The notes under the pieces: model-generated
Databases searched by the model: none
What the model was told of the DNA's origin: nothing
Seen by the model: only the letters and a program-made list of their open reading frames with translations
Position numbers and translations under genes: made by a program
In this document: in pieces, positions 8,573 to 18,241 of the stretch
Numbering within the stretch: the stretch's first letter is position 1
How the letters are laid out: each line of letters starts with the position of its first letter
Assembly: GCF_002220865.2 (NCBI RefSeq)
Contig: NZ_NHRJ02000013.1
Coordinates: 38,799 to 102,798 of the forward strand
Direction of reading: 5' to 3'
Source of the DNA: Paenibacillus xerothermodurans
GTDB lineage: Bacteria; Bacillota; Bacilli; Paenibacillales; NBRC-103111
DNA length: 64,000 nucleotides

Positions 8573-9754
8573 ATGAAAATTGTATCTATAGAACCGACAC
8601 CAAGCCCTAACACGATGCGGGTGCAGTTAGATGAACGACTGCCTGAAGGAGTTAGAGTTACGTATGATAAAGACCATGCAGGCAAGCCCCATACGCCGGC
8701 GTTCATTACAGAGCTGCTGCAGATCGATGGCGTGAGAAGCGTGTATCACGCTGCCGATTTCATCGCGGTAGACCGCACGGCCAAAGCGGATTGGCAGCCT
8801 ATCCTCGCGCAAGTGCGGGAAGTACTAGGCGGCGACGCGGCTGTTGCGCATGACGCCCCTGCTGCTCTAGGCGAGGCCGCGGCTGAGAGTGCTGCACACT
8901 TTGGTGAAGTTCAAGTGCTGCTTCAGCACTTTCGCGGCATCCCGTTGCAGGTGCGTGTCCAAAGCGGGACCGAACAGCTTCGCGCCGCTATGCCGGAGCG
9001 CTTCAGCGAAGCCGCCGTCCGGGCTGCTGCAGCATCCCCCAACCTGATTAAGGAGCGGTCGCTGGAAGATTGGGGTATCCGCTACGGCGAGCTTCAGGAG
9101 GTGCTGGACGAGGTCACCCAGGAGTTAGACGCCACCTACGATGAGGAACGTCTGCAGCAGTTGGTTGAGCAGGCACAGCAGCAATTGGGCGGCGCGGTGG
9201 AAGGCGCCGCTGCGGTGAGATCAGCGGGCCGTGTCGCTCTGAGCCCAGCCGAGCTGCAGCAGGAGTTGGCCGCCCCCGAATGGAAGCGGCGATATGCCGC
9301 GCTGCAGCAGGTCAAGCCGTCAGCGGAGACCGTCCCGCTGCTAGTTGACGCTCTGAACGATGAAAAGTCGTCTGTCCGTCGGCTGGCCACGGTGTATTTA
9401 GGTGACGTGAAAGAACCCGAGGTGCTGCCATACCTGTACCGAGCGCTCGAGGATAGTTCTGTTTCCGTGCGACGCACGGCCGGAGATACGCTGTCGGACA
9501 TCGGAGATCCCGCGGCGGCGCCTGCGATGGTTAAAGCATTGCAGGATCCAAACAAGCTAGTGCGTTGGCGTGCAGCCCGTTTCCTATATGAAGTAGGCGA
9601 CCAGGAAGCTCTACCCGCTCTGCATGAAGCTGAGGATGAGCCTGAGTTCGAGGTTCGCATGCAGATCAAAATGGCCATCGAGCGCATCGAAGGCGGTCAT
9701 GCCGCGGAAGGATCGGTGTGGCAGCAAATGACTCGTAGATCGCAATCCACCTGA
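8573..9754 (+). CDS. CvfC/YpgR-like protein: Nfu N-terminal domain plus HEAT repeats
   Basis: 393 residues from ATG at 8573, after AAAGGTG; the open frame begins earlier but without a site. The N-terminal ~85 residues (IEPTPSPNTMRVQLDERL ... GVRSVYHAADFIAVDR) match the Nfu/NifU N-terminal domain. The C-terminal part holds HEAT/PBS-lyase repeats such as LLVDALNDEKSSVRRLATVY and YRALEDSSVSVRRTAGDTL. This architecture is that of staphylococcal CvfC (conserved virulence factor C) and Bacillus YpgR, whose biochemical role is not established; the HEAT part suggests a protein-binding scaffold. Confidence 0.82.
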   Translation: MKIVSIEPTPSPNTMRVQLDERLPEGVRVTYDKDHAGKPHTPAFITELLQIDGVRSVYHAADFIAVDRTAKADWQPILAQVREVLGGDAAVAHDAPAALGEAAAESAAHFGEVQVLLQHFRGIPLQVRVQSGTEQLRAAMPERFSEAAVRAAAASPNLIKERSLEDWGIRYGELQEVLDEVTQELDATYDEERLQQLVEQAQQQLGGAVEGAAAVRSAGRVALSPAELQQELAAPEWKRRYAALQQVKPSAETVPLLVDALNDEKSSVRRLATVYLGDVKEPEVLPYLYRALEDSSVSVRRTAGDTLSDIGDPAAAPAMVKALQDPNKLVRWRAARFLYEVGDQEALPALHEAEDEPEFEVRMQIKMAIERIEGGHAAEGSVWQQMTRRSQST

Positions 9755-9785
9755 ATCTGCCGCAATCAGCGCATAAACGCAGAAA

Positions 9786-9831
9786 AGCATCACTCTACCC
9801 GGCTGTTCCGAGATAGGGCGATGCTTTTTTT
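9786..9831 (+). terminator. Terminator after the CvfC-like gene
   Basis: AGCATCACTCTACCC pairs imperfectly with GATAGGGCGATGCT around the loop GGCTGTTCCGA, followed by seven T. Confidence 0.9.
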
Positions 9832-9872
9832 GCCTACCCGGCTGTTCCGAGGTAGGGTGATGCCTTTTTTTC
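9832..9872 (+). terminator. Second, duplicated copy of the terminator
   Basis: The loop GGCTGTTCCGA and right arm of the preceding terminator recur immediately downstream, with stem CCTACCC/GGTAGGG and a second T-tract. The pair probably arose by tandem duplication. Confidence 0.8.
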
Positions 9873-10155
9873 CCAGGAAATTTTGTGTGTAGAGATGGAC
9901 GAAACCAACTGTTTCAGGGTGCTAACAGAACCGCAGAAGTTGAAAGTGCTACCGTGGCACCAACGCTAAGCTCAGCTGACAGTGGCCGCGCGTCACTTGC
10001 GTCAATCGAGAGTTGAACACGATCAATGGACCCGCTCAACGTGCCCCCCAGCTGTGATCGAACTGTCTGGATTTGACAAACGCGGTCGGCGCAGCGAACT
10101 CAGCGCTGCCTCCCATGGGGGTGCAGCACTAACTTCATTTTCATTCTGCTCCCAA
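9873..10155. other. Intergenic region, nothing recognised
   Basis: About 280 bp between the CvfC-like gene and a convergent membrane-protein gene. Short open frames have no ribosome binding site and no family resemblance. Confidence 0.4.
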
Positions 10156-10530
10156 TTAATAAATTTTGGATAAGATGACCATGCAAAGAGCGACAGTGAT
10201 TATAGTAAGAGATATTAGAATTTGAACTACTGCAATAGCAGTTAAGCTAACGATGTTAGCGCTAAGTAACACGACAAAAATAATAAAATACAGCATCAAT
10301 ACAAGAAAGGAATAATGCATGCCTTTTTCCCGTATTATTTTCATTCTTTCATCTTTCTTTTTAAACTGAGGATGAAGATAACTGTAAGAGAGCAACAGCA
10401 CTGACACAGCGAAGACGTGTGATGTTACCAGTGGTACGGTTGAGTGAGCCCAAATTGCATCAAAAAAGATATATCCACTCAAACATAGTAATAAAAAACC
10501 AATAATTAAATATCCCACACGTGATTGCAT
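10156..10530 (-). CDS. Small integral membrane protein, unknown function
   Basis: 124 residues from ATG at 10530, preceded by TTGGAGGT at 6-nt spacing. Four hydrophobic segments (about 4-22, 30-47, 72-91 and 96-120) flank a central charged stretch QFKKKDERMKIIREKG. I do not recognise a named family. It lies downstream of the metallo-hydrolase gene on the same strand with about 120 bp between them. Confidence 0.75.
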   Translation of the reverse strand: MQSRVGYLIIGFLLLCLSGYIFFDAIWAHSTVPLVTSHVFAVSVLLLSYSYLHPQFKKKDERMKIIREKGMHYSFLVLMLYFIIFVVLLSANIVSLTAIAVVQILISLTIITVALCMVILSKIY

Positions 10531-10650
10531 CTCCGCACCTCCAACAGTTCTGCTGAACGTCTCCCCAGCTGCGCCCAAACGGCCCGTGGGTGGTCACTGC
10601 CAGGCATGCCAACACTGTCTGGCGACTAGCATTGCGCCGCCTGCACAGAG

Positions 10651-11583
10651 CTACATCAACGTCTCCCCGAGCTTGAGCATACGCAGGGCGTCACCCGGCA
10701 GCTTCCGCCGTTCCCATTCGGCCAACAGCCGGTCCAGCGCTTCACGGGGAGTGTCGTCTGCCAGCCGGAAAGTGCCGTAGTGCATGGGGACGAAGATCTC
10801 CCCTTGCACATCCTCGAACGCCTGCACCGCCTCCTCCGGCGTAACGTGCTGAGCGCTCATAAACCACTCCGGCTCGTACGCGCCGATCGGCAGCAGAGCG
10901 TATCGGATTGCGAAGCGCTCACCGATCATCTTAAAGCCGGGGAAATAGCCGCTGTCCCCGGCAAAATACACCGCCGCCCGCTCCTCACTGCGCGCTGCGG
11001 GCTGCAGAACCCAACCGCCCCAGTGTGACCGGTTGGTATCAATCAGCGTCCGGCGTGTCCAATGCTGCGCCGGCACAAAATGCAGCTCGAGCCCGCCAAG
11101 CTGCTCCCGGTCCCACCAGCTCATCTCTGTCACCCGAGCGAACCCTCGCGCGCGCAGCTTACTGCCGAGCCCTTCCGGCACGAATAGGTGCGCAGCCTTA
11201 AATTCGCGCAGGCTGCGCATATCCATATGATCGTAGTGGCTGTGCGACAGCAGCACCACGTCGATACGCGGCAGCTCCCGGACGCTGAGACCCGGCGGTG
11301 TAAGCCGCCTCTCCAGGCCCATCCGCTCTGCCCATACAGGGTCTGTGAGCACGTTCAAACCTGCCATCTGGATCAGAAATGTAGAGTGGCCGATCCACGT
11401 TATCGTGGTGAGCTCCTGATTGTCACGCAGCAGCTCTACCTGTCTCTCCTCACACATCGGCACGGTATACGACATGTCCTTCACCTTTGCCCTGCGTTCC
11501 TTGCGCCACTTGCGCAAATCATTTATGCCGCCGACGTGGCGGACGCCATTCATATTTTCATACCGCTTGCGAACAATCTTCAT
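10651..11583 (-). CDS. Metallo-beta-lactamase-fold hydrolase, NAPE-PLD/UlaG-like
   Basis: 310 residues from ATG at 11583 after AAAGGGG. Metal-binding motifs are visible: HSHYDHMD (HxHxDH) in the first half, a His in the VPAQHWTRR region, FAGDSGY supplying the bridging Asp, and a final His in VPMHYGTF. WIGHSTFLIQMAG and LTDPVW are typical of the branch that includes N-acyl-phosphatidylethanolamine phospholipase D-like and UlaG-like enzymes. The substrate cannot be inferred. It follows the ABC exporter genes by 75 bp and may be cotranscribed. Confidence 0.85.
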   Translation of the reverse strand: MKIVRKRYENMNGVRHVGGINDLRKWRKERRAKVKDMSYTVPMCEERQVELLRDNQELTTITWIGHSTFLIQMAGLNVLTDPVWAERMGLERRLTPPGLSVRELPRIDVVLLSHSHYDHMDMRSLREFKAAHLFVPEGLGSKLRARGFARVTEMSWWDREQLGGLELHFVPAQHWTRRTLIDTNRSHWGGWVLQPAARSEERAAVYFAGDSGYFPGFKMIGERFAIRYALLPIGAYEPEWFMSAQHVTPEEAVQAFEDVQGEIFVPMHYGTFRLADDTPREALDRLLAEWERRKLPGDALRMLKLGETLM

Positions 11584-11658
11584 GCTGTGTGCCCCTTTAC
11601 ATAGATTCCTATTCTGTGCGGACGACCCCGCCCCTGACAGGTCTGCGGCAGCCATACA

Positions 11659-13797
11659 TCACCGAACGTTTTCTGCTACAGTTTCGGCGCCTTTTTGCAG
11701 CTGATACATATTGTAGTACCGGCCTTGCAGCTGCATCAGCTGCTGATGATTGCCGCGCTCTACAATTTCACCGCGATGCAGGACAAGAATCAGATCGGCA
11801 TCCCGGATGGTAGATAAGCGGTGTGCTATCACGAAGGTCGTTCTGCCCGCACTAACTACTTTTAGGGCTTGTTGTATTAAGCCTTCGGTCTCACTGTCGA
11901 TGCTCGCAGTCGCTTCGTCCAGGATCAAAATCGCAGGATCGAAGGCGAGCGCCCTTGCAAACGAAATCAGCTGCCTTTGCCCCGCGGATAGCGTGCTGCC
12001 CCGCTCAACGACCGGCTCATCGTACCCATGCGGAAGCTGTTCAATGAATGAAGCCGCACCGACATCGGCCAGTGCCTGCTTCACCTTTTGTTCATCGATA
12101 TCTTTATTATACAAGCTAACGTTAAACTTGATATCCCCGGCGAACAGAAACGGATCCTGCAGTACGATACCCATATTCTTTCGCAGCTGCTGCTTCGACA
12201 TCTCGGAGATGTTGCGGCCGTCAACACGGATCTGCCCCGCGGTTGGTTCATAAAACCCGAGCAGCAAGTTCATAATTGAGCTCTTGCCAGAGCCCGTATG
12301 TCCAACCAATGCCACAGTTTCGCCTTTTTTCGCCTCGAACGTAATGCCGCGCAGAACCGGCTCTCCTTCATTGTAGGCAAAGCTGACGTTGTCGAATGTG
12401 ACATGCCCTTTAGATTTGGAGGTGCTCAGTGCATCCTCCAGCTCACGTCCCTCCAGATCCAGCAGATAGAATACCTTTTCTGCGGATACTACCGCACGCT
12501 GTGCATTCATAAGTTGATCGAAAATGCCGATAATCGGTTGGAATAAACGTCCCAAATAATCAATAAATGCATACAGAACGCCAAAAGATATAGCCGTCTG
12601 CAGTGAAGTGCTGCCGAAATACCAAATGGTCGCGGCGGTAAACAATGACCCTACCAGACCCGTGAAATTCCGGGAGGAAAGAGAAAACAACCGAATTTGC
12701 TTGATATTGTTGCGGTACCGGTCCTCATTTAGCACTTCGAACTCGCGCAGCCGTGCCTTCTCCTGCCGGAAAGCCTGAAGGATCGGCATCACAGCGATGG
12801 ATTCGTTGATCATGGCATTCATATCACTGAGTCTTGCCCGCATTACGGTAATGTATCGTTTGGAATATTTCAAGTGCACCCACATGACCGCCGCAAACAG
12901 CGGAATAAAAATCAGCGTGACTAAGGCGAGCCGTACATCCAAAAGCAGAAGTGCGATATAAATACCAATGATGTTAATAGTGCTGACCACGAATGTGGCC
13001 ATAAAACTCATAAAAAGATCCCGGATCGCTTCGGTATCATTAGCAATCCTGGAGACCACCTGCCCGATTGGTGTGTTGTCAAAAAAGCGCAGCGGGATCT
13101 CCTGGATGTGACGCATGAGATCCATCCGCATCCGTTGAATGATGCGCAGAGCCGTAGACTGCAGTGTATAGGCCTGCACATAATGCAGCACGCTCGCCGT
13201 CAGCAGCAGGCCGATGAACAGTGCCAACCAGCGAATGACCGCACCTACGTCGTACTGATACAACGCTGCAACTTCACCGGCGCTTAGCCGTGTCGCTGGG
13301 TATTGCTCAGCCTGCTCGGTAATGCGCAGTACTTGCACCACTGCCTGATCAGACTCGGAGTCCGCGCCTGCGTGCGGCACCAGCGACCATTTGCCATCAA
13401 ACCGCGTGGCATTGTCGATCAAGTACATCCCGCTGTCCAACTGCATGAAACGTACCTCTTTTAACTTCTCGGACCCCGCCCCTGCTGCCAGAGCTGCCTC
13501 TGCCGCCCGGTTGTCCTCAAGCCAATCACTTCTGACGTACGTTTTGTCCCTGAGTTGCACTGCTTTGACATCCTCCGCGTGGAAATTGTCCGCGCTTACC
13601 TGGTACCAAGGCAGTTGCACACTGCTGATATGCTTATCGATAATGGTTTTCGCAATGTAAGGGCCGGCGAGCTCAGCCGCTACCGCGCAGCAGAGCACCA
13701 GCAGTGCCGCTGCTATCCGCGTTTTGTACAGCATCGCGTAAGCCAGCAAACGCCGCGCAATCGTTTGTTTAGCTGCCTTTTGTTTGGCTGTCCTCAT
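11659..13797 (-). CDS. bmrD: Heterodimeric ABC multidrug exporter subunit, BmrD-like
   Basis: 712 residues: N-terminal transmembrane domain (six spans, with a large extracytoplasmic insertion at about residues 55-190) and C-terminal nucleotide-binding domain. Walker A is GHTGSGKSS, the signature is LSAGQ and Walker B is ILILDEATASID with the catalytic Glu intact. The start overlaps the preceding gene by 4 bp (ATGA). Two half-transporters of about 590 and 712 residues match BmrC/BmrD (YheI/YheH) of Bacillus. Here the consensus signature is slightly degenerate (LSAGQ for LSGGQ), complementing the degenerate Walker B of the partner. Confidence 0.88.
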   Translation of the reverse strand: MRTAKQKAAKQTIARRLLAYAMLYKTRIAAALLVLCCAVAAELAGPYIAKTIIDKHISSVQLPWYQVSADNFHAEDVKAVQLRDKTYVRSDWLEDNRAAEAALAAGAGSEKLKEVRFMQLDSGMYLIDNATRFDGKWSLVPHAGADSESDQAVVQVLRITEQAEQYPATRLSAGEVAALYQYDVGAVIRWLALFIGLLLTASVLHYVQAYTLQSTALRIIQRMRMDLMRHIQEIPLRFFDNTPIGQVVSRIANDTEAIRDLFMSFMATFVVSTINIIGIYIALLLLDVRLALVTLIFIPLFAAVMWVHLKYSKRYITVMRARLSDMNAMINESIAVMPILQAFRQEKARLREFEVLNEDRYRNNIKQIRLFSLSSRNFTGLVGSLFTAATIWYFGSTSLQTAISFGVLYAFIDYLGRLFQPIIGIFDQLMNAQRAVVSAEKVFYLLDLEGRELEDALSTSKSKGHVTFDNVSFAYNEGEPVLRGITFEAKKGETVALVGHTGSGKSSIMNLLLGFYEPTAGQIRVDGRNISEMSKQQLRKNMGIVLQDPFLFAGDIKFNVSLYNKDIDEQKVKQALADVGAASFIEQLPHGYDEPVVERGSTLSAGQRQLISFARALAFDPAILILDEATASIDSETEGLIQQALKVVSAGRTTFVIAHRLSTIRDADLILVLHRGEIVERGNHQQLMQLQGRYYNMYQLQKGAETVAENVR

Positions 13798-15566
13798 GAT
13801 TCACTTCCTTCCCCGTTCTCTCCCCCTCCGATTAAGACGGCTTCCGTCTGCTGACGCTCGAACTGCTCCTTATACCATCCGCCCAACAGCATGAGCTGCT
13901 CATGTGTTCCTTCCTCCGCAATCCTGCCGTCACTCAGCACCACAATCCAATCTGCATGGGCGACAGCGGAGAGGCGGTGTGTCGCTAAAAATGTGGTTTT
14001 ACCTACGCGCTCCCTGCGCAGATTCATTAGTATGCGGTTCTCCGTCCGGGCATCCACTGCCGACAGTGAGTCATCAAGAATTAGTATTTCAGGATCAATC
14101 AGCAGCGCGCGTGCAATGCTGACTCTCTGCTTTTGCCCTCCGGAGAGCATGACCCCGTTCTCGCCCACCACCGTGTCGAGCCCGTCAGGCAGCTGCTCCA
14201 CGTCCTTGGTAAAAGAAGCTAACTCAATCGCGCGCCAAATCTCATCATCAGATGCATCCGGTTTACCCAAGGCGATATTCTCACGGATTGTTTTCGATAG
14301 CAGCAAATGCTCCTGCGACACATAACCAATCCAGCCCCGCACGCGGGAGACCGGGATTTGTTCCATAGGCACCTGCGAAATGAACATGCTTTCCGGCGCA
14401 ATCGGGTACTGCCGCAGCAGCTGCTTCAGTAGAGTGCTTTTGCCGCTGCCGGTGCGTCCCACTATTCCAAGCGTTTGCCCACGCTCCAGTTGAAAGGAGA
14501 TATCCGTGAGGCTGTCGGTAGTCGCTCCAGGATATCGGAACTTCAGCCGATTCATAATAATCTGCCCCGGTGCCTCCACGTCCACTGTGTGGGGTGCATC
14601 CTGTACGTCGGGTGCCTGAACAAATGCAGTGGACAACCGCTCAACCGAGGCCGTACCCCGCTGCAGCACGTTGATAAATTCGCCGAAAGCAATCATCGGC
14701 CAAATCAGCATGCCGAGGTATATGTTGAAAGAAACCAACTGCCCGAGCGAGATCTCATTATGAAACACCATGTACGCTCCATATCCGATCCCTATGGCAT
14801 AGCTTAAGCCGACAATCAGCGCTATGGCCGGATGAAACAGCGCGTTGACGGCGGCCACCCTCCTGTTTTTATCCATAACATCTCGGGTCACTTTGTCAAA
14901 CGCGGCAATATCATGCTCCTCCTGCACGTAAGAGCGGATCACGCGCATCCCTGAGATCGACTCCAAAGCTTGATCGTTCATCTTGCCGAACGCAGCCTGC
15001 GCCGCGACAAACCTTTTGCGTGTGTGCTTTCCCAACAGGTTGATTACGACCACCAACAAAGGCATTGGTATGAGAGCGGCGAGCATTAGCTTATAACTAA
15101 TCAAGGAAATCATGGTGATTAGAACAACGGCGGTACCGACGAGCGTGTTTACCAGCGTCATAACCCCGTAACCTGCGGTTTGGCTGATCGCCAGCACATC
15201 ATTTGTGGCCAACGCCATCAATTCCCCGGTACTGTTGCGTTGGAAGAAGGAAGGTGCCATTTTGGTGAGATGCTCCAATAATCTTCCCCTCAGTACACGC
15301 TCTAGCAGAATGGAGTTACCAAACAAAGCGGTCACCCACGCAAACGACAAGCCATAGATAACAACGCCAAGACACACGAGCAAAAGAACACTTTGCGTTA
15401 AACCTTGAGCGTCCAGCGTGCCGGTGCGTATCTGGTCAATGACGTTACCTACCATCCTTGGCGGGATAATGCTTAAACTACTAACCGCCGTCATCAGTGC
15501 GATGGCGACCGCGTAGTTCTTCCAGCGCTGCTGAAAAAACCACGACAATCTCCTAATAAAAGACAC
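13794..15566 (-). CDS. bmrC: Heterodimeric ABC multidrug exporter subunit, BmrC-like
   Basis: 590 residues from a GTG start at 15566, directly after GAGGAGGGGTGA; the open frame runs further upstream without a better start. A six-span membrane domain precedes the nucleotide-binding domain with Walker A GRTGSGKST, signature LSGGQ and Walker B ILILDDSLSAVD. The catalytic Glu after Walker B is replaced by Asp, as in the degenerate ATP site of BmrC-type partners, predicting one active and one weak ATP site in the dimer. It is cotranscribed with the BmrD-like gene. Confidence 0.88.
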   Translation of the reverse strand: MSFIRRLSWFFQQRWKNYAVAIALMTAVSSLSIIPPRMVGNVIDQIRTGTLDAQGLTQSVLLLVCLGVVIYGLSFAWVTALFGNSILLERVLRGRLLEHLTKMAPSFFQRNSTGELMALATNDVLAISQTAGYGVMTLVNTLVGTAVVLITMISLISYKLMLAALIPMPLLVVVINLLGKHTRKRFVAAQAAFGKMNDQALESISGMRVIRSYVQEEHDIAAFDKVTRDVMDKNRRVAAVNALFHPAIALIVGLSYAIGIGYGAYMVFHNEISLGQLVSFNIYLGMLIWPMIAFGEFINVLQRGTASVERLSTAFVQAPDVQDAPHTVDVEAPGQIIMNRLKFRYPGATTDSLTDISFQLERGQTLGIVGRTGSGKSTLLKQLLRQYPIAPESMFISQVPMEQIPVSRVRGWIGYVSQEHLLLSKTIRENIALGKPDASDDEIWRAIELASFTKDVEQLPDGLDTVVGENGVMLSGGQKQRVSIARALLIDPEILILDDSLSAVDARTENRILMNLRRERVGKTTFLATHRLSAVAHADWIVVLSDGRIAEEGTHEQLMLLGGWYKEQFERQQTEAVLIGGGENGEGSES

Positions 15567-15662
15567 GGCTTCACCCCTCCTCACAAGCTTTTTTTTAAAA
15601 CCGTCAGCTTCATGACGTTGTGACAAGCAAGCTTTGTCCAAACAAGGTCTGGCCTGCACCAG

Positions 15663-15691
15663 GTATTACACCATAATATGGATGCAGCCAA
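15663..15691 (-). promoter_or_regulatory. Putative promoter of the bmrCD-like operon
   Basis: Minus strand TTGGCT (15686-15691), 17-bp spacer, TAATAC (15663-15668), giving a leader of about 90 nt. In Bacillus bmrCD is controlled by an attenuating leader peptide (BmrB); I see no clear terminator in this leader, only a small GTCA/TGAC hairpin. Confidence 0.5.
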
Positions 15692-15707
15692 AGTGCCTGA
15701 ATTGTTA

Positions 15708-15744
15708 TTAAAAAAATCACCCGGATGAAGTTCATAAGGTGATC
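15708..15744 (-). terminator. Terminator after the DUF554 gene
   Basis: Minus strand ATCACC ... GGGTGAT followed by seven T, 25 bp after the stop of the upstream gene. Confidence 0.75.
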
Positions 15745-15769
15745 CAACTCATGCTGAAGTTTTGTGACT

Positions 15770-16540
15770 TTAACCGCCCGCCCAAAGCGCCGTCAGCGAT
15801 TGCACAAAAGGCACCGCCAGGGCTGCTACCAATACGGATGGGAGCAGATTGGCAACATTGATTTGCCTGATCTCCAACAGATTCAAGCCGAGACCGATGA
15901 TAAGAATGCCGCCGACTGCTGTAATTTCAGTAATGATGGCATTAAGCAACCGCTGCTCTATGATGGCAGCGATCCCAGACGCAGCCAGAGCAATGCTGCC
16001 TTGATACACAAATACGGGAAGCGCCGAAAACATAACCCCAACGCCTAGCGTGGAAGCAAATATGATGGATAAAAATCCATCGAGCATCGCCTTTGTGTAC
16101 AAAATGTCATGGGCACCCCGAAGTCCTCCATCCAAAGCGCCCAAAATAGCCATCGCACCCACGCAATAAATGAGTGTCGTATTCACGAACCCGGCGGCAA
16201 TTCGCCCCCGTTCATTTTTCACAGGATGAGCTGTGGAGCCTCGCCTGGACAGCAGTCTCATCATCGCATTCACCACGCGTTCCAGAAGTACGCCCAGTCT
16301 GTCGAGCATGCGCTCAACTTGCAGCAGCTCGCCTATCACGCCTCCAATAACCAGACTTGCTACCACCAATAAAAAATTCGATGACTTCAACGCCATCGAC
16401 ACACCCAGCACCAGAAGCGCAATACCGATCCCCTGCACGACAGTGCTCCGGATTCCCGGGCTCATTCGATGAAATATAAGTCCCAGCAAAGCGCCCACAA
16501 TGATCGCTGCAGCGTTACCCGTAGTTCCCCAAAGTGTCAT
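15770..16540 (-). CDS. DUF554 family membrane protein (YdfK/YqgA-like)
   Basis: 256 residues with about seven hydrophobic segments; MTLWGTTGNAAAIIVGALLG at the start and the Gly-rich GGILIIGLGLNLLEIRQINVAN near the end are characteristic of DUF554. Members are integral membrane proteins of unknown function, sometimes called putative transporters. ATG at 16540 follows AGAGGTT. It is followed by a terminator and seems to be monocistronic. Confidence 0.85.
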   Translation of the reverse strand: MTLWGTTGNAAAIIVGALLGLIFHRMSPGIRSTVVQGIGIALLVLGVSMALKSSNFLLVVASLVIGGVIGELLQVERMLDRLGVLLERVVNAMMRLLSRRGSTAHPVKNERGRIAAGFVNTTLIYCVGAMAILGALDGGLRGAHDILYTKAMLDGFLSIIFASTLGVGVMFSALPVFVYQGSIALAASGIAAIIEQRLLNAIITEITAVGGILIIGLGLNLLEIRQINVANLLPSVLVAALAVPFVQSLTALWAGG

Positions 16541-16676
16541 GCCGTATAAACCTCTCGTTCTTCGTGTGGAAAAATGGTGTCAACAAAACAACGCAGGCAG
16601 CCCCGGAGTTCAAGGGCCGCCTAATAACTGATGGAGTTAATTATTTCAGATGCGGAAGTACCGGAGATTAAACTAG

Positions 16677-18134
16677 TCATTGATGTGCGGAGGTGCCGGA
16701 AAGACCCATCTGATCTATGATACGTTGGCTTTCATGATTGAGTCCGGTGATGTCGACGGTTTTGCCGACGCCGGCGTATTTCTGTGTCACCTTCGATATC
16801 GCCGTGATCGCCGAATGATCCCAAACATGGGATCCGCTGAAATCGATCACGATGTGCCCGGGGTCCGCATTATGGTCGAACAGCTCGACGAAATGCGTCA
16901 TCGTTCCGAAAAACAGCTGCCCACTGACGTGGTAAGTTTTCCGACCGGCTGTATCCATGGTGGTGCGGCAGCGCAGGCTGGCCATTTTCCACCCGAAATT
17001 GAGCGAACTCAGAATGACACCCGATACGACACCGATAGCCAAATCGGAGGTAGCCACGACGATAGCCACCGTCAATACCATGACCACGGCATCACTGCGC
17101 GGGATTTTGCCAAGCGTCCTCAGCGAACCCCAATCAAAGGTTCCGATGGACACCATAAACATGACGCCCACCAGAGCAGCCATAGGAATTCGCTTCACAA
17201 TGTCACCCAACACAAGGATCAAAAACAACAGGAACAACCCTGCGACTAGCGTCGATAGTCTGGTTCTTCCACCCGATTTCACGTTGATTACGGTCTGACC
17301 AATCATGGCACAGCCCGCCATGCCGCCGAAAAATCCGGTGATCACATTGGCAATGCCCTGACCGCGCACCTCACGGTTTTTGTCGCTTTTTGTTTCCGTC
17401 ATTTCGTCGACGATGGTCGCGGTAAGGAGAGACTCGGTCAGCCCTACTACCGCCAAGGCCAAAGAATAAGGCAGCAGGTGGAGGAGCGTGTCGAAGCTCC
17501 AGGCGATCTGTGGAATATGGAACAGAGGCAGCGCCTGCTGGATATTGCCCATATCGCCGACTGTGCGCACATCTGCACCCGAGAAAACAGAGATCAACGT
17601 TATGACAATAATCGCCGTCAATGCCGAAGGTACAGCCTTCGTCAGCAAAGGCAGTAAATAAATAATAGCAAGAGTACCTGCAACCATCGCGTACATCGGC
17701 CACGATTCTCCGGCAAAGTTGGGCAGCTGCGCCATGAAAATGATAATCGCGAGCGCATTGACGAAGCCCACAATCACGGATTGCGGAACAAATGTAATGA
17801 ACCGTCCAACTTTAAGTACACCGAGCAACCATTGTAAAATTCCAGTTAAAATTGTAGCCGCAAATAGATACTCCACACCGTATTGCACGATGATCGGCCC
17901 CATCAGGGAAGCCATCGCTCCGGTTGCGGCGGAAATCATGCCCGGACGCCCGCCGACGATCGAAATGGTGACGGCAATCGTGAAGGAAGCGTACAATCCG
18001 ACCATAGGGTCTACGCCCGCCATAATTGAGAAAGCGATTGCTTCCGGGATTAACGCCAACGCCACAGTGACGCCGGACAGAACATCATTTCGGACATTCC
18101 CTAAGAAACCCCGTCTCAGCTGTTGCAAAAACAA
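16677..18134 (-). CDS. SulP-family anion transporter with STAS domain (YbaR-like)
   Basis: 485 residues from a TTG start at 18134 preceded by GGAGAGGA. The N-terminal SulP membrane domain contains GVTVALALIPEAIAFSIMAGVDP and ISAATGAMASLMGP. The C-terminal STAS domain (about 385-480) includes HIVIDFSGSHVWDHSAITAI. SulP proteins carry sulfate, bicarbonate or other anions; the substrate is unknown here. The ribosome binding site is exactly complementary to a sequence about 90 bp upstream. Confidence 0.88.
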   Translation of the reverse strand: MFLQQLRRGFLGNVRNDVLSGVTVALALIPEAIAFSIMAGVDPMVGLYASFTIAVTISIVGGRPGMISAATGAMASLMGPIIVQYGVEYLFAATILTGILQWLLGVLKVGRFITFVPQSVIVGFVNALAIIIFMAQLPNFAGESWPMYAMVAGTLAIIYLLPLLTKAVPSALTAIIVITLISVFSGADVRTVGDMGNIQQALPLFHIPQIAWSFDTLLHLLPYSLALAVVGLTESLLTATIVDEMTETKSDKNREVRGQGIANVITGFFGGMAGCAMIGQTVINVKSGGRTRLSTLVAGLFLLFLILVLGDIVKRIPMAALVGVMFMVSIGTFDWGSLRTLGKIPRSDAVVMVLTVAIVVATSDLAIGVVSGVILSSLNFGWKMASLRCRTTMDTAGRKTYHVSGQLFFGTMTHFVELFDHNADPGHIVIDFSGSHVWDHSAITAISKVTQKYAGVGKTVDITGLNHESQRIIDQMGLSGTSAHQ

Positions 18135-18241
18135 GAAAAATCCTCTCCTATTCCGTTTGTTATTCTTTAGCTCTCCACTCTCAGGATCGCCGGGGTCCGA
18201 TGTACACTGTCATCGATTATAAACGGTTGGAGAGGATTTTT
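18135..18241 (-). promoter_or_regulatory. Inverted repeat spanning the SulP ribosome binding site and promoter
   Basis: GAAAAATCCTCTCC (18135-18148) is the exact complement of GGAGAGGATTTTTC (18229-18242 on the plus strand); homology of the arms continues with a shared CCGTTT. On the minus strand the downstream arm is the SD region of the SulP gene. A possible promoter, GTGAAA-17-TATAAT (-10 at 18216-18221), overlaps the upstream arm. Confidence 0.65.

Noticed and set aside
15570..15660. BmrB-like attenuator peptide before the bmrCD-like genes
   Set aside because: No short ORF with binding site followed by a terminator/antiterminator pair could be identified in the leader.
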